Shown: in pieces, positions 18,150-27,329 of the stretch
Layout: each line of letters starts with the position of its first letter
Numbering within the stretch: position 1 is the stretch's first letter
Origin: Gaiellasilicea sp963731615
GTDB taxonomy: Bacteria > Actinomycetota > Thermoleophilia > Gaiellales > Gaiellaceae
Length of the DNA stretch: 64,000 nucleotides
NCBI GenBank assembly: GCA_963731615.1
Contig: CAVSWD010000009.1
Coordinates: 186,001-250,000 of the forward strand
Reading direction: 5' to 3'
The notes under the pieces: model-generated
Told to the model about the DNA's origin: nothing
What the model saw: the letters and a program-made list of their open reading frames with translations, nothing else
Databases searched by the model: none
Made by a program: the position numbers and the translations under genes

Positions 18150-18978
18150 GTGGTTTCGCGCACCGTCCTCGTGACCGGCTGTTCCTCGGGGATCGGCCGC
18201 GCGAGCGCAGAACGGTTGGCCCAGGCCGGCTGGACCGTCTACGCGACGGCACGCCGCCTCGACTCGGTCGCCGACCTCACGGGCTGCCGGCTGCTCGAGC
18301 TCGACGTCACCGACGACGCGTCGATGCTGGCGGCGGTGGCGCAGATCGAGCAGGAGGAGGGAGCCGTCGGCGTGCTCGTGAACAACGCCGGCTACTCGTT
18401 GAGCGGGGCCGTCGAGAGCGTCGCGCTCGACGACGCGCGCCGCCAGTTCGAGACGAACGTCTTCGGGCTCGCACGACTGACGCAGCTCGTGCTGCCGGGG
18501 ATGCGCGACCAGGGCTGGGGCCGGATCGTCAACGTCAGCTCGATGGGCGGCAAGCTCACGTTCCCCGGCGGCGGCTGGTACCACGCGTCGAAGCACGCGG
18601 TCGAGTCGCTCAGCGACGCGCTGCGCTTCGAGGTCGCCGGCTTCGGGATCGACGTCGTCGTGGTCGAGCCGGGCTTGATCCGGACCGCGTTCGCAGAGAC
18701 TGCGGTCGGGGGAATTCCCGTCGGCGAGGAGCCGTACGGACGGTTCAACGCAGCGGTCGGAGCGACGACCGCGGGCGCCTACGAGGGCGGCTTCGGCCGG
18801 CGCCTCGGAGGCGGCCCGGAAGCCGTGGCAGCCGCGATCGAACGTGCGGTCTCGGCGAAGCGCCCGCGCACGCGCTACCGGGTCACTCCGTCGGCGACGC
18901 TCTTCCTGACGCTGCGGCGGCTGCTTGCCCGACCGAGGCTGGGACGCGCTCGTCGGCCGTACCTACCCGAAGCCGTAG
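18150..18978 (+). CDS. Short-chain dehydrogenase/reductase (SDR), one frameshift near the end
   Basis: A classical SDR of about 276 residues: cofactor motif TGCSSGIG, NNAG, Ser in NVSSMGG and catalytic YHASK, with Arg residues after strand 2 suggesting NADP. The frame as given runs on without a proper end. Skipping one base near 18926 gives PDRGWDALVGRTYPKP followed by TAG at 18976-18978, a typical SDR terminus. The start is GTG at 18150, 53 nt from the divergent mreB start. The substrate is unknown. The 3' end overlaps maf by 16 nt. Confidence 0.83.
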
Positions 18979-19556
18979 GCACCGGGAAAGCGCTCGGCGA
19001 GCAGGCGCACGAGCAGCGTCGCGGGCAGCCCGACGACGTTCAGATAGTCGCCCTCGATCCGCTCGACGAGGGCGCCGCCGCGGCCCTGGATCGCGTAGGC
19101 GCCCGCGCGTCCCTCCCACTCGCCGTGCACCATGTGCACCGCCAGCTCACGGGGCGACAGCTCGCGAAAGGTGACGAGGGTCTGCTCGTGCTCGACGACC
19201 TCCCAGCCCGGCGTGAGCAAGCAGAGACCAGAAACGACTGCGTGCGTCCGGCCGGAGAGCTGCTCGAGCATGTGCTCGGCCTCGCCTGCGTTCGCCGGCT
19301 TGCCGTAGAGCCTGTCGCCGAGCCACACCGACGTGTCGACACCGAGCACCGGCCGCTCGCCGGCCAGCTGCGCCACCGACCGCGCCTTGCCGCGGGCGTG
19401 CTCGCGGACGAGCTCGACGGCGTCGGCATCAGGCGGGTCGTGCTCGACGTACTCGGGCGGAACGACGTCGAAGGGCAGCCCGAGCTGCTCGAGGATCGCA
19501 CGGCGCTGTGGGCTCGTCGACGCGAGCAGGATCGGGTCGACGACGTGCGAGCTCAC
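18963..19556 (-). CDS. maf: Maf family nucleotide pyrophosphatase
   Basis: Maf proteins hydrolyse non-canonical or surplus nucleoside triphosphates to monophosphates. The 197-residue protein has the LLASTSPQRRAILEQLG opening, the VLGVDTSVW catalytic segment and YAIQGRGGALVERIEGDY near the end, which are family signatures. GTG at 19556, 10 nt after the ndk stop, is the best start because it leaves seven residues before the first strand. Confidence 0.92.
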   Translation of the reverse strand: MSSHVVDPILLASTSPQRRAILEQLGLPFDVVPPEYVEHDPPDADAVELVREHARGKARSVAQLAGERPVLGVDTSVWLGDRLYGKPANAGEAEHMLEQLSGRTHAVVSGLCLLTPGWEVVEHEQTLVTFRELSPRELAVHMVHGEWEGRAGAYAIQGRGGALVERIEGDYLNVVGLPATLLVRLLAERFPGAYGFG

Positions 19557-19566
19557 GGGCTCGTCG

Positions 19567-19986
19567 TCAGACGAGCTCGTCGTCGGCGAACCAGAGTGAG
19601 ATCTCGCGCTGCGCCGACTCGGGCGAATCGGAGCCATGGATGAGGTTGTTCGGCATCGCCGTCGCGAGATCGCCGCGGATCGTCCCCGGGGCGGCTTCGG
19701 CCGGGTTCGTGGCGCCGATCGTCGTCCGCATCGTCGCGATCGCGCCCTCGCCTTCGACCACGAGCGCCCAGGTCGGCGCCGAGGTGATGAAGGTGACGAG
19801 CTCTCCGAAGAACGGCTTCTCGGCATGCTCGGCGTAGTGCTCCTTGCCGAGCTCGGCGTCGACGCGCACGAGCTTGCCGCCGACGACGGTGAAGCCGCGC
19901 CGCTCGATGCGGCCGAGGATCTCGCCTGCGAGCGAGCGCTCGACGGCGTCGGGCTTGATCAGGATGAGAGTGCGCTCCACGGCCAC
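19567..19986 (-). CDS. ndk: Nucleoside diphosphate kinase
   Basis: Ndk balances NTP pools by phosphate transfer through a histidine. The 139-residue protein shows the family opening ERTLILIKPDAVERSL and the active site NLIHGSDSPESA, where the His is the phospho-acceptor. Start is GTG at 19986; a second GTG at 19980 is possible. It sits between maf and the zinc-ribbon gene on the same strand. Confidence 0.97.
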   Translation of the reverse strand: MAVERTLILIKPDAVERSLAGEILGRIERRGFTVVGGKLVRVDAELGKEHYAEHAEKPFFGELVTFITSAPTWALVVEGEGAIATMRTTIGATNPAEAAPGTIRGDLATAMPNNLIHGSDSPESAQREISLWFADDELV

Positions 19987-19997
19987 GGCGGCCGATG

Positions 19998-20552
19998 TTA
20001 CTGGTCGCCGGCTGCGCGCTTGCGCGGAGCGGTCCAGCTGTCGGCGATCGTGTCGTCGACCCCGGGCAGCGTGGGTGTGGCGACGGGCGTGGCGCAATGC
20101 GGGCAGATCTGCCAGAGCGCCTCGAGCGGGCTCGAGCACTTCACGCACGCCTGTTTCAGCCGGGTCGTGCAGACCGGGCAGACGAGGAACGTCGACTCGA
20201 CCGCTGCACGGCAGACGGGGCAGTGCAGGTCTCGCTTGGCAAGCCTCTCCTCCATCGCGCGGATCTCGAGCTCGCGCTCACGCACGTCCTCGATGTACTC
20301 CGGCGGCCGGAAGAAGAGGTAGACGATCGGGCCAATGAAGGGCACGAGGCCGAGCACCACGGCCATCGCGACGAGCACGCCGTCCTCGATTCGCCGCCGC
20401 GCGTCCTTGTAGACCCAGTAGGCGGTCGCGAGCCAGAAGACGACGACGAAGAACGCGGTCAGGTTCCTGATCACCATCCAGGCGCCTGAGTCGAAGAAGT
20501 CGTTGACTCCGCCGAGCAGATCGTCGTTGGTTGTGGTTGCGGCGAGGATCAC
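19998..20552 (-). CDS. Zinc-ribbon membrane protein (double zinc ribbon)
   Basis: The 184-residue protein has two membrane segments (about 28-50 and 60-80), a charged helical linker, then three CxxC-type knuckles (CPVC, CPVC, CVKC, CPHC) that form a double zinc ribbon. The GTG start overlaps the stop of a 37-codon gene by 4 nt. The function is unknown; proteins of this layout are common in actinobacteria and may act in membrane-linked protein interactions. Confidence 0.8.
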   Translation of the reverse strand: MILAATTTNDDLLGGVNDFFDSGAWMVIRNLTAFFVVVFWLATAYWVYKDARRRIEDGVLVAMAVVLGLVPFIGPIVYLFFRPPEYIEDVRERELEIRAMEERLAKRDLHCPVCRAAVESTFLVCPVCTTRLKQACVKCSSPLEALWQICPHCATPVATPTLPGVDDTIADSWTAPRKRAAGDQ

Positions 20553-20662
20553 AAGAGCAGTCTTCCCACCAGGTAGCCAATCGCGAACGCGGAACCGACA
20601 ATGAAGGCGAGCACCGCGGTCGCGAATGCGAGCACGGTGACACGCTCGCGCATCTTCGTCAT
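20549..20662 (-). CDS. Single-pass membrane microprotein (37 aa)
   Basis: A 37-residue frame begins with ATG overlapping the folC stop (ATGA) and ends with a stop overlapping the GTG of the zinc-ribbon gene (GTGA). The product is a short charged start (MTKMRERV) followed by one hydrophobic helix ending in GYLVGRLLL. The 4-nt overlaps on both sides, on the same strand, are strong evidence of a translated coupled gene. I know no family for it. Confidence 0.7.
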   Translation of the reverse strand: MTKMRERVTVLAFATAVLAFIVGSAFAIGYLVGRLLL

Positions 20663-21732
20663 CCTAGGCGCCGTTCCTCGTTCTCGGCGGCTTCCAGATC
20701 AGCGAGCAGATAGAGCGAGCCGGTGACGAGCACCGGGCCGAGCTCACGGCCGCGTGCGAGCGCGCCGGCCGGGCTCGCAACAGCCTCGACCTCTGCGAAG
20801 TGGGGCGCGGCGAGTCGTGCCAGCTCGACGGCCGGCAGCGCTCGCAGGTTCGAGGACGCGGTCGCGACCAACGTGCGGCCCACTGACGAGAGCGAATGAA
20901 GCATCGCCTCGACGTCCTTGTCGCGCAGAATCGAGGCGACGACGACGTAGTCGGTCCGATCGAGGCGCTCCGCCAGCCAGGCGGCGCCGTCGGCGTTGTG
21001 CGCACCGTCCCAGACCTCGTCGCCCCGCCGCTCGAGCCGGCCGGGAAGCAGGATCTCGACCTCGCGCGAGACCGGCCGGCCGAGAAGTGCCGCCGCCGCC
21101 TCCCGTGCGCCGCCGAAGATCACGTTCGGGCCGGCAAGCGGCGCGAACTCCTCGTCCGGCAGCACGGCGATCGTTCCCTCCTGCACGACCGCGAGCTTCT
21201 CGGCGGCGATCTCCTCGCGCGACTCTCCGAGCACGTCCGTGTGCTCGAGCCCGACGTTTGTGAGCAGGACGACGTGCGAGCGCAGCACGTTCGTCGCGTC
21301 GTGCCGGCCGCCGAGCCCGGCCTCCACGACGGCCACGTCCACGTTGCGGGCGGCGAACTCGGCGAATGCCGCCGCGCAGATCGCCTCGAACTGGGTCGCC
21401 TCCTGCGCTTCCGCCTCGGGCCGGACGCGCGCGATCGCCGCCTCGAAGTCGACCGATTCACCGTCGATCGTGATCCGCTCGGCCCAGCTGCGCACGTGCG
21501 GGGAGACGGTCGCACCGACCGAGAGCCCTTCGGCGAGCAGCAGCGCCTCGACCGTCCGCGTCGCCGTGGACTTGCCGTTCGTGCCGACGACGTGGATCGC
21601 CGGATAAGCGAGGTTCGGGTCGCCGAGCGCGGCCAGCAGCGTCCGCATCCGCCCGAGGCCGAACTCCTCCGGCCAGGGCGACAGCGATTCGAGCCAGGCT
21701 TCGTGCTCAGGCTGTGAGGGCATCGAGCTCAC
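20659..21732 (-). CDS. folC: Folylpolyglutamate synthase / dihydrofolate synthase
   Basis: FolC adds glutamate to dihydropteroate and folates. The 357-residue protein has the Mur-ligase P-loop HVVGTNGKSTATRTVEALL, GLGGRHDATNVL and the C-terminal VWDGAHNADGAAWLAERL. It is shorter than the usual 420-450 residues, mainly in the C-terminal domain, but the motifs are intact. The start overlaps the end of valS by up to 26 nt; a second ATG at 21723 shortens this. valS-folC adjacency is common. Confidence 0.92.
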   Translation of the reverse strand: MSSMPSQPEHEAWLESLSPWPEEFGLGRMRTLLAALGDPNLAYPAIHVVGTNGKSTATRTVEALLLAEGLSVGATVSPHVRSWAERITIDGESVDFEAAIARVRPEAEAQEATQFEAICAAAFAEFAARNVDVAVVEAGLGGRHDATNVLRSHVVLLTNVGLEHTDVLGESREEIAAEKLAVVQEGTIAVLPDEEFAPLAGPNVIFGGAREAAAALLGRPVSREVEILLPGRLERRGDEVWDGAHNADGAAWLAERLDRTDYVVVASILRDKDVEAMLHSLSSVGRTLVATASSNLRALPAVELARLAAPHFAEVEAVASPAGALARGRELGPVLVTGSLYLLADLEAAENEERRLG

Positions 21733-24119
21733 GCCGGTAGCGGGCGAGCTTCTCGCGCTCGGCCTCGACCACGTCGGGCTTGGCGTTCGCGACGAACTTC
21801 TCGTTGGCGAGCATGCGCTCGCCGCGCTCGACCTCGCCGCGGAGCCGCGCGATCTCGGCCTCGGCGTTGCCGTTCGACTTCACCCGCTCGGGTCGCACCA
21901 CCGCCGCGAAGATCCGTTGCGCGTCGCCTTCGAGCGGGACGGCGACGCCGCTACGGCGGAAGATCGTGGCTGCCTCCTGCACCGGATCGAGCGCGTGCAG
22001 GTCAGCGGCATACGGTCGCCGCTGCTTCCGGCCAGGGCGCGACGATCAGCCGCCCGCGGATGTATCAGAGTGGAATTGCGACCAGATCTCCTCGGTCACG
22101 TGCGGCGCACGGGATGGAGGAGCTTCAGCAGCTTCTCGAGGGCAACGAGCGCGGTCGCGCGCACGTCGGCCTCGCCCAGCCGTGGCTTGATCGCCTCGGC
22201 GTACCAGTCGCAGAAGTCGTCGAACGTGAGGTGGTAGAGCGCGTGAACGGATGCCCGGAGAACTCGAACCGCGACCAGCTCTGCCTCGACCTCCTCCCGC
22301 ACGGCGTCGAGTCGCGCGAGGATCCAGCGTTCCTCGACCGACGGGGGCTCGCTCGGCCGGCTCGCCCCGCTCGCTCAGCAGAGCAGCCGCGAGACGTTCC
22401 AGAGCTTGTTGGCGAGCTTGCGACCTTCCTCGATCATCGCCTCGGCGAAGCGAACGTCCTGCGTCGACGACATCTTCAGCAGGCCGTAGCGAGTCGCGTC
22501 GGCGCCGTGCTTTGCGATCAATTCGAGCGGATCGAGGCCGGTTCCGAGGCTCTTCGACATCCGCCGGCCGTCGTGGCGAGGATCGTGGAGTGGATAGTCA
22601 CGTCGGTGAAGGGGATGTCGCCCAGCAGCTCGAGCCCGGTCCAGATCATCCGGTTCTCCCAGAGGCGAATGATCTCGCGTGCGGTCGAGTTGACGTCGCC
22701 CGGGTAGTAGCGCGCAAGCTCGGACGTTCGCTCAGGCCAGCCGAGGGTCGCGTAGGGCCAGAGCGCAGACGAGAACCAGGTGTCGAGCACGTCCGGGTCG
22801 CGTGTCGAGCTGGCCCGACCCGCACTCCGCGCACGCGTCCGGCGGCGGCCAGGCGCAGGTGACGTGGCCGTCCGGGCAGTACCAGAGCGGCTGCTGGTGG
22901 CCCCACCAGAGCTGCCGTGAGATGTTCCAGTCGGGACTCTTCTCGAGCGAGCGGATCGCGAACTGGTGCTGCGACTCGGGGTGGTAACGGACGCGCCGCG
23001 CCCGTAGCGCCTCGAGCGCCGGCTGCCGCGGCTCCTCCATCGCCACCCACCACTGCAGCGAGACGAGGGGCTCAATCCGCGTGTGGCAGCGCTCGCAGGT
23101 GCCGACCGCGTGACGGTAGTGCTCGCGCTCCGCGAGCCGGTCGTGCTCGCTCAGCCACATCGAGCACCGCCTCGTTCGGCCTCCTCCTGCGTCTTGCCCA
23201 CCAGGTCGCCGGCCTCCTCGTTCATGCGACCGTCGGGGCCGATCACGGTGATTGTGGGCAGCCCGTGGTCGCGTCCGATCTCGAAGTCCATCGGGTCGTG
23301 ACCCGGCGTGACCTTGAGCGCGCCGGTGCCAAACTCGGGGTCGACGCGCTCGTCGGCGATGATCGGCACCGGTCGCTCGACGAACGGAACGAGTACCTCC
23401 TTGCCGACCGCGTCGCGATAGCGGTCGTCGTCCGGGTGCACGGCCACGGCGACGTCGGCCAGAATCGTCGCGGGCCGGACGGTTGCGATCGTGAATGTAC
23501 CCGGAGCCGTCGGCGAGCGGGTAGCGGATCGCGTGAGCGTGTCGTCGACGTCGACGTGCTCGAGCTCGAGATCGGAGATCGACGTCTCGTGGTACGGGCA
23601 CCAGTTGATGATCCGGTTCGCCCGGAAGATCCAGCCCTTGCGGTCAGAGGTGGACGAAGAAGCGCATCACCGCCTCGTGTAGCGTCGGGTCGATCGTATC
23701 CGCTCGCGGCAGTAGTCGAGCGAAGCGCCGATGCGGCGGAACTGGCTCATGATCGTGCGGCCGTTTCGCGAGCCACCCCAGACGCGGGCCTCGAACGCCT
23801 CCCGGCCGAGCTCCTGCCGCGTTCGGCCCTCAGTGGCGAGGTGCTTCTCGACGACGTTCTGGGTCGAGATGCCCGCATGGTCGTAGCCGGGCTGGAAGAG
23901 GACGTTGAAGCCCTGCATTCGCTTCATCCGCACGACAGCGTCGCCGAGCGCGAGCTGGAGCGCGTGCCCCGTGTGCAGCTCGCCGGTGACGTTCGGCGGC
24001 GGATGCACATCGACGAAGGTCGGGCGCGGGTCGTCCGCGCGCGCGCGATAGAGCCCCTCGTCCTCCCAGGTTCGCTGCCAGCGCTCCTCGACGCCCTCAG
24101 GCTTGTACAGCGGCTCCAT
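21707..24119 (-). CDS. valS: Valyl-tRNA synthetase, broken by about eleven indels
   Basis: ValRS charges tRNA-Val. The start MEPLYKPEGVEERW, the HIGH-type motif VTGELHTGHAL, the editing region (EFGTGALKVTPGHDP), QLWWGHQQPLWYC, DVLDTWFSSALWP, the KMSKS-type motif RRMSKSLGTG, the anticodon-binding segment YHLTFDDFCDWYAEA and the C-terminal coiled coil all appear in order, but in shifting frames. I can place about eleven one-base indels between roughly 21970 and 23700, plus an in-frame TGA near 22376 that may be part of a compensating pair. The residues between breaks are fully conserved, which argues for a poorly sequenced stretch rather than old decay. A start at 24128 is also possible. Confidence 0.8.
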
Positions 24120-24129
24120 TCGCCGCATT

Positions 24130-24648
24130 CTAGGCGGCGAGCGGCTCCTTCTTCTCGCTCTGCGCGAGCTCGTAGATGAGCCAGGTCGACGAGGCGTGCG
24201 CGTACAGCGTCCCGTCTTCGCCCTCCAGTCGCGCTGCCGCGGTCGCGACGCGGGAGCCGGGATGGACGACGGTTCCCTCCGCGCGCAGGATCCCCGAGCC
24301 GAGCGTGACGGGGTGCACGAAGCTCGTCTTCAGCTCGATCGTGACCGGCGCGATGCCGGCGTCGAGCTTGGAGTGGACGGCGCAGCCCATCACCGTGTCG
24401 AGCACGGTCGTGAGGATGCCGCCGTGGACGGCGCCGAGCGTGTTGTAGTGCTCCTCGCGCGGCTCGTAGGCGAAGACGACTCTCCCCGGCATCACGTAGG
24501 TCGGCTCGAAGCCGACGAGCGAGGCGGCAGGCGGCGCCGGGATCAAGCCGGAAGAGATGCGGTGGAGGATCTCGAGACCGGTCAGGCCGTCGGACAGCGC
24601 GGCGGCCTCGGCCGGGTCGTGCCACGTGATCGTGCGGGTACGGGTCAT
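24130..24648 (-). CDS. PaaI-type hotdog thioesterase
   Basis: The 172-residue hotdog-fold protein has HYNTLGAVHGGILTTVLDT, the PaaI/ACOT13-like active-site segment (HGG with a following Asp), so acyl-CoA thioester hydrolysis is likely. AGGAGAGG lies just before ATG at 24648. It is divergent from the HxlR regulator and paralogous to the thioesterase at 26842-27309, with the same domain order and motif. The physiological substrate is unknown. Confidence 0.84.
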   Translation of the reverse strand: MTRTRTITWHDPAEAAALSDGLTGLEILHRISSGLIPAPPAASLVGFEPTYVMPGRVVFAYEPREEHYNTLGAVHGGILTTVLDTVMGCAVHSKLDAGIAPVTIELKTSFVHPVTLGSGILRAEGTVVHPGSRVATAAARLEGEDGTLYAHASSTWLIYELAQSEKKEPLAA

Positions 24649-24695
24649 CGCCCTCTCCTGTCCGTTGCTTTTCGCTACGGACACTAGACGAGTGG

Positions 24696-24710
24696 GTTGC
24701 AAAATGCAAC
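24696..24710. promoter_or_regulatory. Perfect 15-bp palindrome, likely operator of the HxlR regulator
   Basis: GTTGCA-AAA-TGCAAC is a perfect 6-bp inverted repeat with a 3-base spacer, AT-rich in a very GC-rich region. It lies 9 bp upstream of the HxlR start codon and 47 bp from the divergent thioesterase start. HxlR-type regulators usually bind such dyads next to their own gene; binding here is inference. Confidence 0.5.
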
Positions 24711-24719
24711 TATAGGCGA

Positions 24720-25175
24720 ATGCAGCGACAGGACTGGACGCGCGAGAACTGCGCGGTCGGCAACACGCTGGCCGTGATCGGCGAGCGCTGGACGCTGCTC
24801 GTGCTGCGCGAGACGTTCCTCGGCGTACGCCGGTTCGAGCAGCTGCAGCGGAACACGGGCATCGCGCGCAACATTCTCAGCGACCGGCTCAACACCCTCG
24901 TGCTGCACGAGATCCTCAGGCGCGAGCAGTACCAGGACCGGCCCGAGCGGTACGAGTACCGCCTGACCCAGCGGGGCCTCGACCTCTACCCCGTCCTGCT
25001 CACGATCATGGACTGGGGCTCCAAGCACGCCGGCGGCCGGGCGATGCTGCTGACGCACAAGAACTGCGGCGCCGCGGTGATGCCCCACCTCGCGTGCCCC
25101 GAGTGCGGCGAGCAGGTCGAGGCGCGCGACATGCACGCAGTCCGCGACGAAGCGCTGGTTCCCGAAACCGCCTAG
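24720..25175 (+). CDS. HxlR-family transcriptional regulator with C-terminal Cys pairs
   Basis: The 151-residue protein has the HxlR winged-helix pattern: CAVGNTLAVIGERWTLLVLR, RFEQLQRNTGIARNILSDRL and an EYRLTQRGLDL wing. After the domain come C-G-A-A and CPECGEQ cysteines, suggesting a small metal knuckle or redox site, an addition seen in some HxlR members. ATG lies only about 5 nt after an ACTATA-like element, so the mRNA may be leaderless. It is divergent from a thioesterase that it may control. Confidence 0.87.
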   Translation: MQRQDWTRENCAVGNTLAVIGERWTLLVLRETFLGVRRFEQLQRNTGIARNILSDRLNTLVLHEILRREQYQDRPERYEYRLTQRGLDLYPVLLTIMDWGSKHAGGRAMLLTHKNCGAAVMPHLACPECGEQVEARDMHAVRDEALVPETA

Positions 25176-26845
25176 CGCCCGACCGCGTAGCCCTGCATGC
25201 CGCGCGGGTTCGCACCCGCCTTGAGCAGTCCGTCCTGCTCGCGCGCGACGGCAGTGACGCGACCGAGCGTCCAAGGGCCGGAGACCTCGACGTCGTGGCC
25301 GCGACGCCGCAGATCTGTGACAACGTCGTCGCCGAAGCGCGACTCGACCGTGATCGAGCGCCGGGCGAAACCGCGCGGATAGAACGACGAGATCAGGTGG
25401 TCGGTATGGAACTCGGGCGCATCGATCGCCTCCTGGAGATTCAAGCCGAGGTCGACGTGACGGAGGAAGACGTGCAGCGCCCATTGCTCCTGCTGGTCGC
25501 CGCCAGGCGTCCCCCACGCGAGGTACGGCTTCCCGTCGCGGAGCGCGAGGCCGGGGCACAACGTCGTGCGCGGCCGCGCGCCGGGGCGGAGAGACGAAGA
25601 GAGCCCCTCCTCGAGCCAGAACATCTGCGCGCGCGTGCCGAGCGGCCAGCCGAGAGCTGGGATCACCGGGGAGCTCTGCAGCCAGCCGCCGCTCGGCGTC
25701 GCCGACACCATGTTCCCCCAGCGGTCGACGACGTCGAGGTGGACCGTGTCGCCGCGCGTCGGCTCGCCGGCTCCCGGCACGACGGCGGCGCCGACGACCG
25801 TGGGCAGGTGCCCGATCCCCGGCCGGTAGTCGTCCGACGCGTCCTCGCCGACGAGCGCCCGCCGCTCGGCGTTGTACCCGGCCGACAGCAGCGTCTCGAG
25901 CGGGACGTCCTCGTCACCGTAGAGCGCGTCGCGGTCGGCGAACGCGAGCTTCGCGCACTCGGTGACGACGTGGACGAGCTCGGCCGGGGAGAGCTCGGCC
26001 AGGTCGAAGCCGTCGAGCAGCGCGAGCTGTTGCAGGCCCACCGGACCAGCGGCCCACGGCAGCGTCTTGCAGACGGTCAGGCCGGCGTACTCGAGCGAGG
26101 CAACCGGCTCGAGCGTCGCGCGCCAGCCGGCCATGTCGGCGGCGGTGAGCAGGCCGCCCTCCGCCGCGACGAAACGGTCGATCTCCTCGGCGACAAAGCC
26201 CTCGTAGTACGCGCGGCGCGCCTGCTCGATCTCCTGCTCGCGCGTGCCGCCGCACGACTCGTCGAGGATGCGCCGATAGGTCGAGGCGAGCGCCGGGTTG
26301 CGGAAGAGCGCTCCGACCTCGGGCGCGGGCAGGTACAGCTCCTCCGAGCCAGGCCACTCGCGGAGGAGCTCTTCGGTGCGTTCGATCGTGGCGCGGATAC
26401 CCGCGACGAGCGGAAAGCCGTCGTCGGCGTAGCCGATCGCGGCTTCGAGCACATCCTCGAGCCGCCAGGTGCCGAACTGCTCCAGCACGAGCAGCCAGCC
26501 GCCGAACGCACCCGGCACGCATGCCGCGAGCACGCCGGTCCCGGGGACGAGCTCGTGCCCGAGCTCGCGGTAGCGCTCGATCGTGGCCGTGGCGGGCGCG
26601 ACACCCTGGCCGCAGAGCGCCACCGGCTCACCTCGCTCGACCGGGAAGAGCAGCGCCGGCACCTCGCCGCCCGGACCGTTCAAGTGCGGCTCGACGACCT
26701 GGAGCGTGAAGCCCGTTGCAACCGCCGCGTCGAAGGCGTTCCCGCCACGCTCGAGCACCGACATTCCCACCGCCGAGGCGAGCCAATGCGTCGAAGCGAC
26801 CATCCCGAAGCTCCCGCGCAGCTCGGGCCTCGTGGTGAAACTCAC
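25172..26845 (-). CDS. Gamma-glutamyltransferase family protein
   Basis: The 557-residue N-terminal nucleophile hydrolase shows GGNAFDAAVATGFTLQVVEP, the early GGT motif, and the expected nucleophile Thr in GDTVHLDVVDRWGNMVSATP. Family members act on gamma-glutamyl compounds or cephalosporin-type amides and self-cleave before that Thr. No signal peptide is evident, so it may be cytoplasmic. GTG at 26845 overlaps the stop of the upstream thioesterase (GTGA), which suggests a coupled pair; the 3' end overlaps the HxlR gene by 4 nt. Confidence 0.88.
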   Translation of the reverse strand: MSFTTRPELRGSFGMVASTHWLASAVGMSVLERGGNAFDAAVATGFTLQVVEPHLNGPGGEVPALLFPVERGEPVALCGQGVAPATATIERYRELGHELVPGTGVLAACVPGAFGGWLLVLEQFGTWRLEDVLEAAIGYADDGFPLVAGIRATIERTEELLREWPGSEELYLPAPEVGALFRNPALASTYRRILDESCGGTREQEIEQARRAYYEGFVAEEIDRFVAAEGGLLTAADMAGWRATLEPVASLEYAGLTVCKTLPWAAGPVGLQQLALLDGFDLAELSPAELVHVVTECAKLAFADRDALYGDEDVPLETLLSAGYNAERRALVGEDASDDYRPGIGHLPTVVGAAVVPGAGEPTRGDTVHLDVVDRWGNMVSATPSGGWLQSSPVIPALGWPLGTRAQMFWLEEGLSSSLRPGARPRTTLCPGLALRDGKPYLAWGTPGGDQQEQWALHVFLRHVDLGLNLQEAIDAPEFHTDHLISSFYPRGFARRSITVESRFGDDVVTDLRRRGHDVEVSGPWTLGRVTAVAREQDGLLKAGANPRGMQGYAVGR

Positions 26846-27309
26846 TGGAAGATGAGGCAGGTCGTCGTCCCGTGCGCAAGCAGCTTCCCCGCGGTGTCGG
26901 TCAGCCTTCCCTCCGCGGTTGCGACGCGCGAGCCGCCGTGGAGGACGACCCCCTCGCAGCGGATCAGGCCCGTCTCGGCGGTGATCGGCCGGACGAAGTT
27001 CGTCTTCACCTCGAGGGTTGTGTAGCCGACGCCGCGTTCGAGCGTCGTGTGCACGGCGCACCCCATCGCCGAGTCGAGCAGCGTCAGCGCGATCCCGCCG
27101 TGCACCGAGCCGATCGGGTTGTAGTGCTGCGGCCCCGGCTCCATCTCGAAGACGGCGCGGCCCGGCTCGGCGAGGGCCAGCCGAAAGCCCACCAGCTCGG
27201 AGATCGGCGGCGCCGGGAGCTCGCCGGCGATGATCGCCTGGATGTACTCCATCCCGGAGAGCTCGCGACCTTTCGCGGCCACCTCCCGCGGATCGAGGGT
27301 GTGGGCCAT
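26842..27309 (-). CDS. PaaI-type hotdog thioesterase (second copy)
   Basis: The 155-residue protein has HYNPIGSVHGGIALTLLDSAMG, the same active-site arrangement as the protein at 24130-24648, and a similar LPAPPISELVGF lead-in. The two are clearly paralogs within 2.5 kb. It is translationally coupled to the GGT-like gene, so the pair may process an acyl or glutamyl conjugate; that link is inference. Confidence 0.85.
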   Translation of the reverse strand: MAHTLDPREVAAKGRELSGMEYIQAIIAGELPAPPISELVGFRLALAEPGRAVFEMEPGPQHYNPIGSVHGGIALTLLDSAMGCAVHTTLERGVGYTTLEVKTNFVRPITAETGLIRCEGVVLHGGSRVATAEGRLTDTAGKLLAHGTTTCLIFQ

Positions 27310-27329
27310 GCCGCGACCCTACCGGTCGG

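Noticed and set aside
22375..22378. In-frame TGA in valS as another selenocysteine codon
   Set aside because: It lies among about eleven indels, in a part of ValRS with no redox role, and can be explained by a compensating indel pair. No SECIS-like hairpin of the right spacing was found after it.
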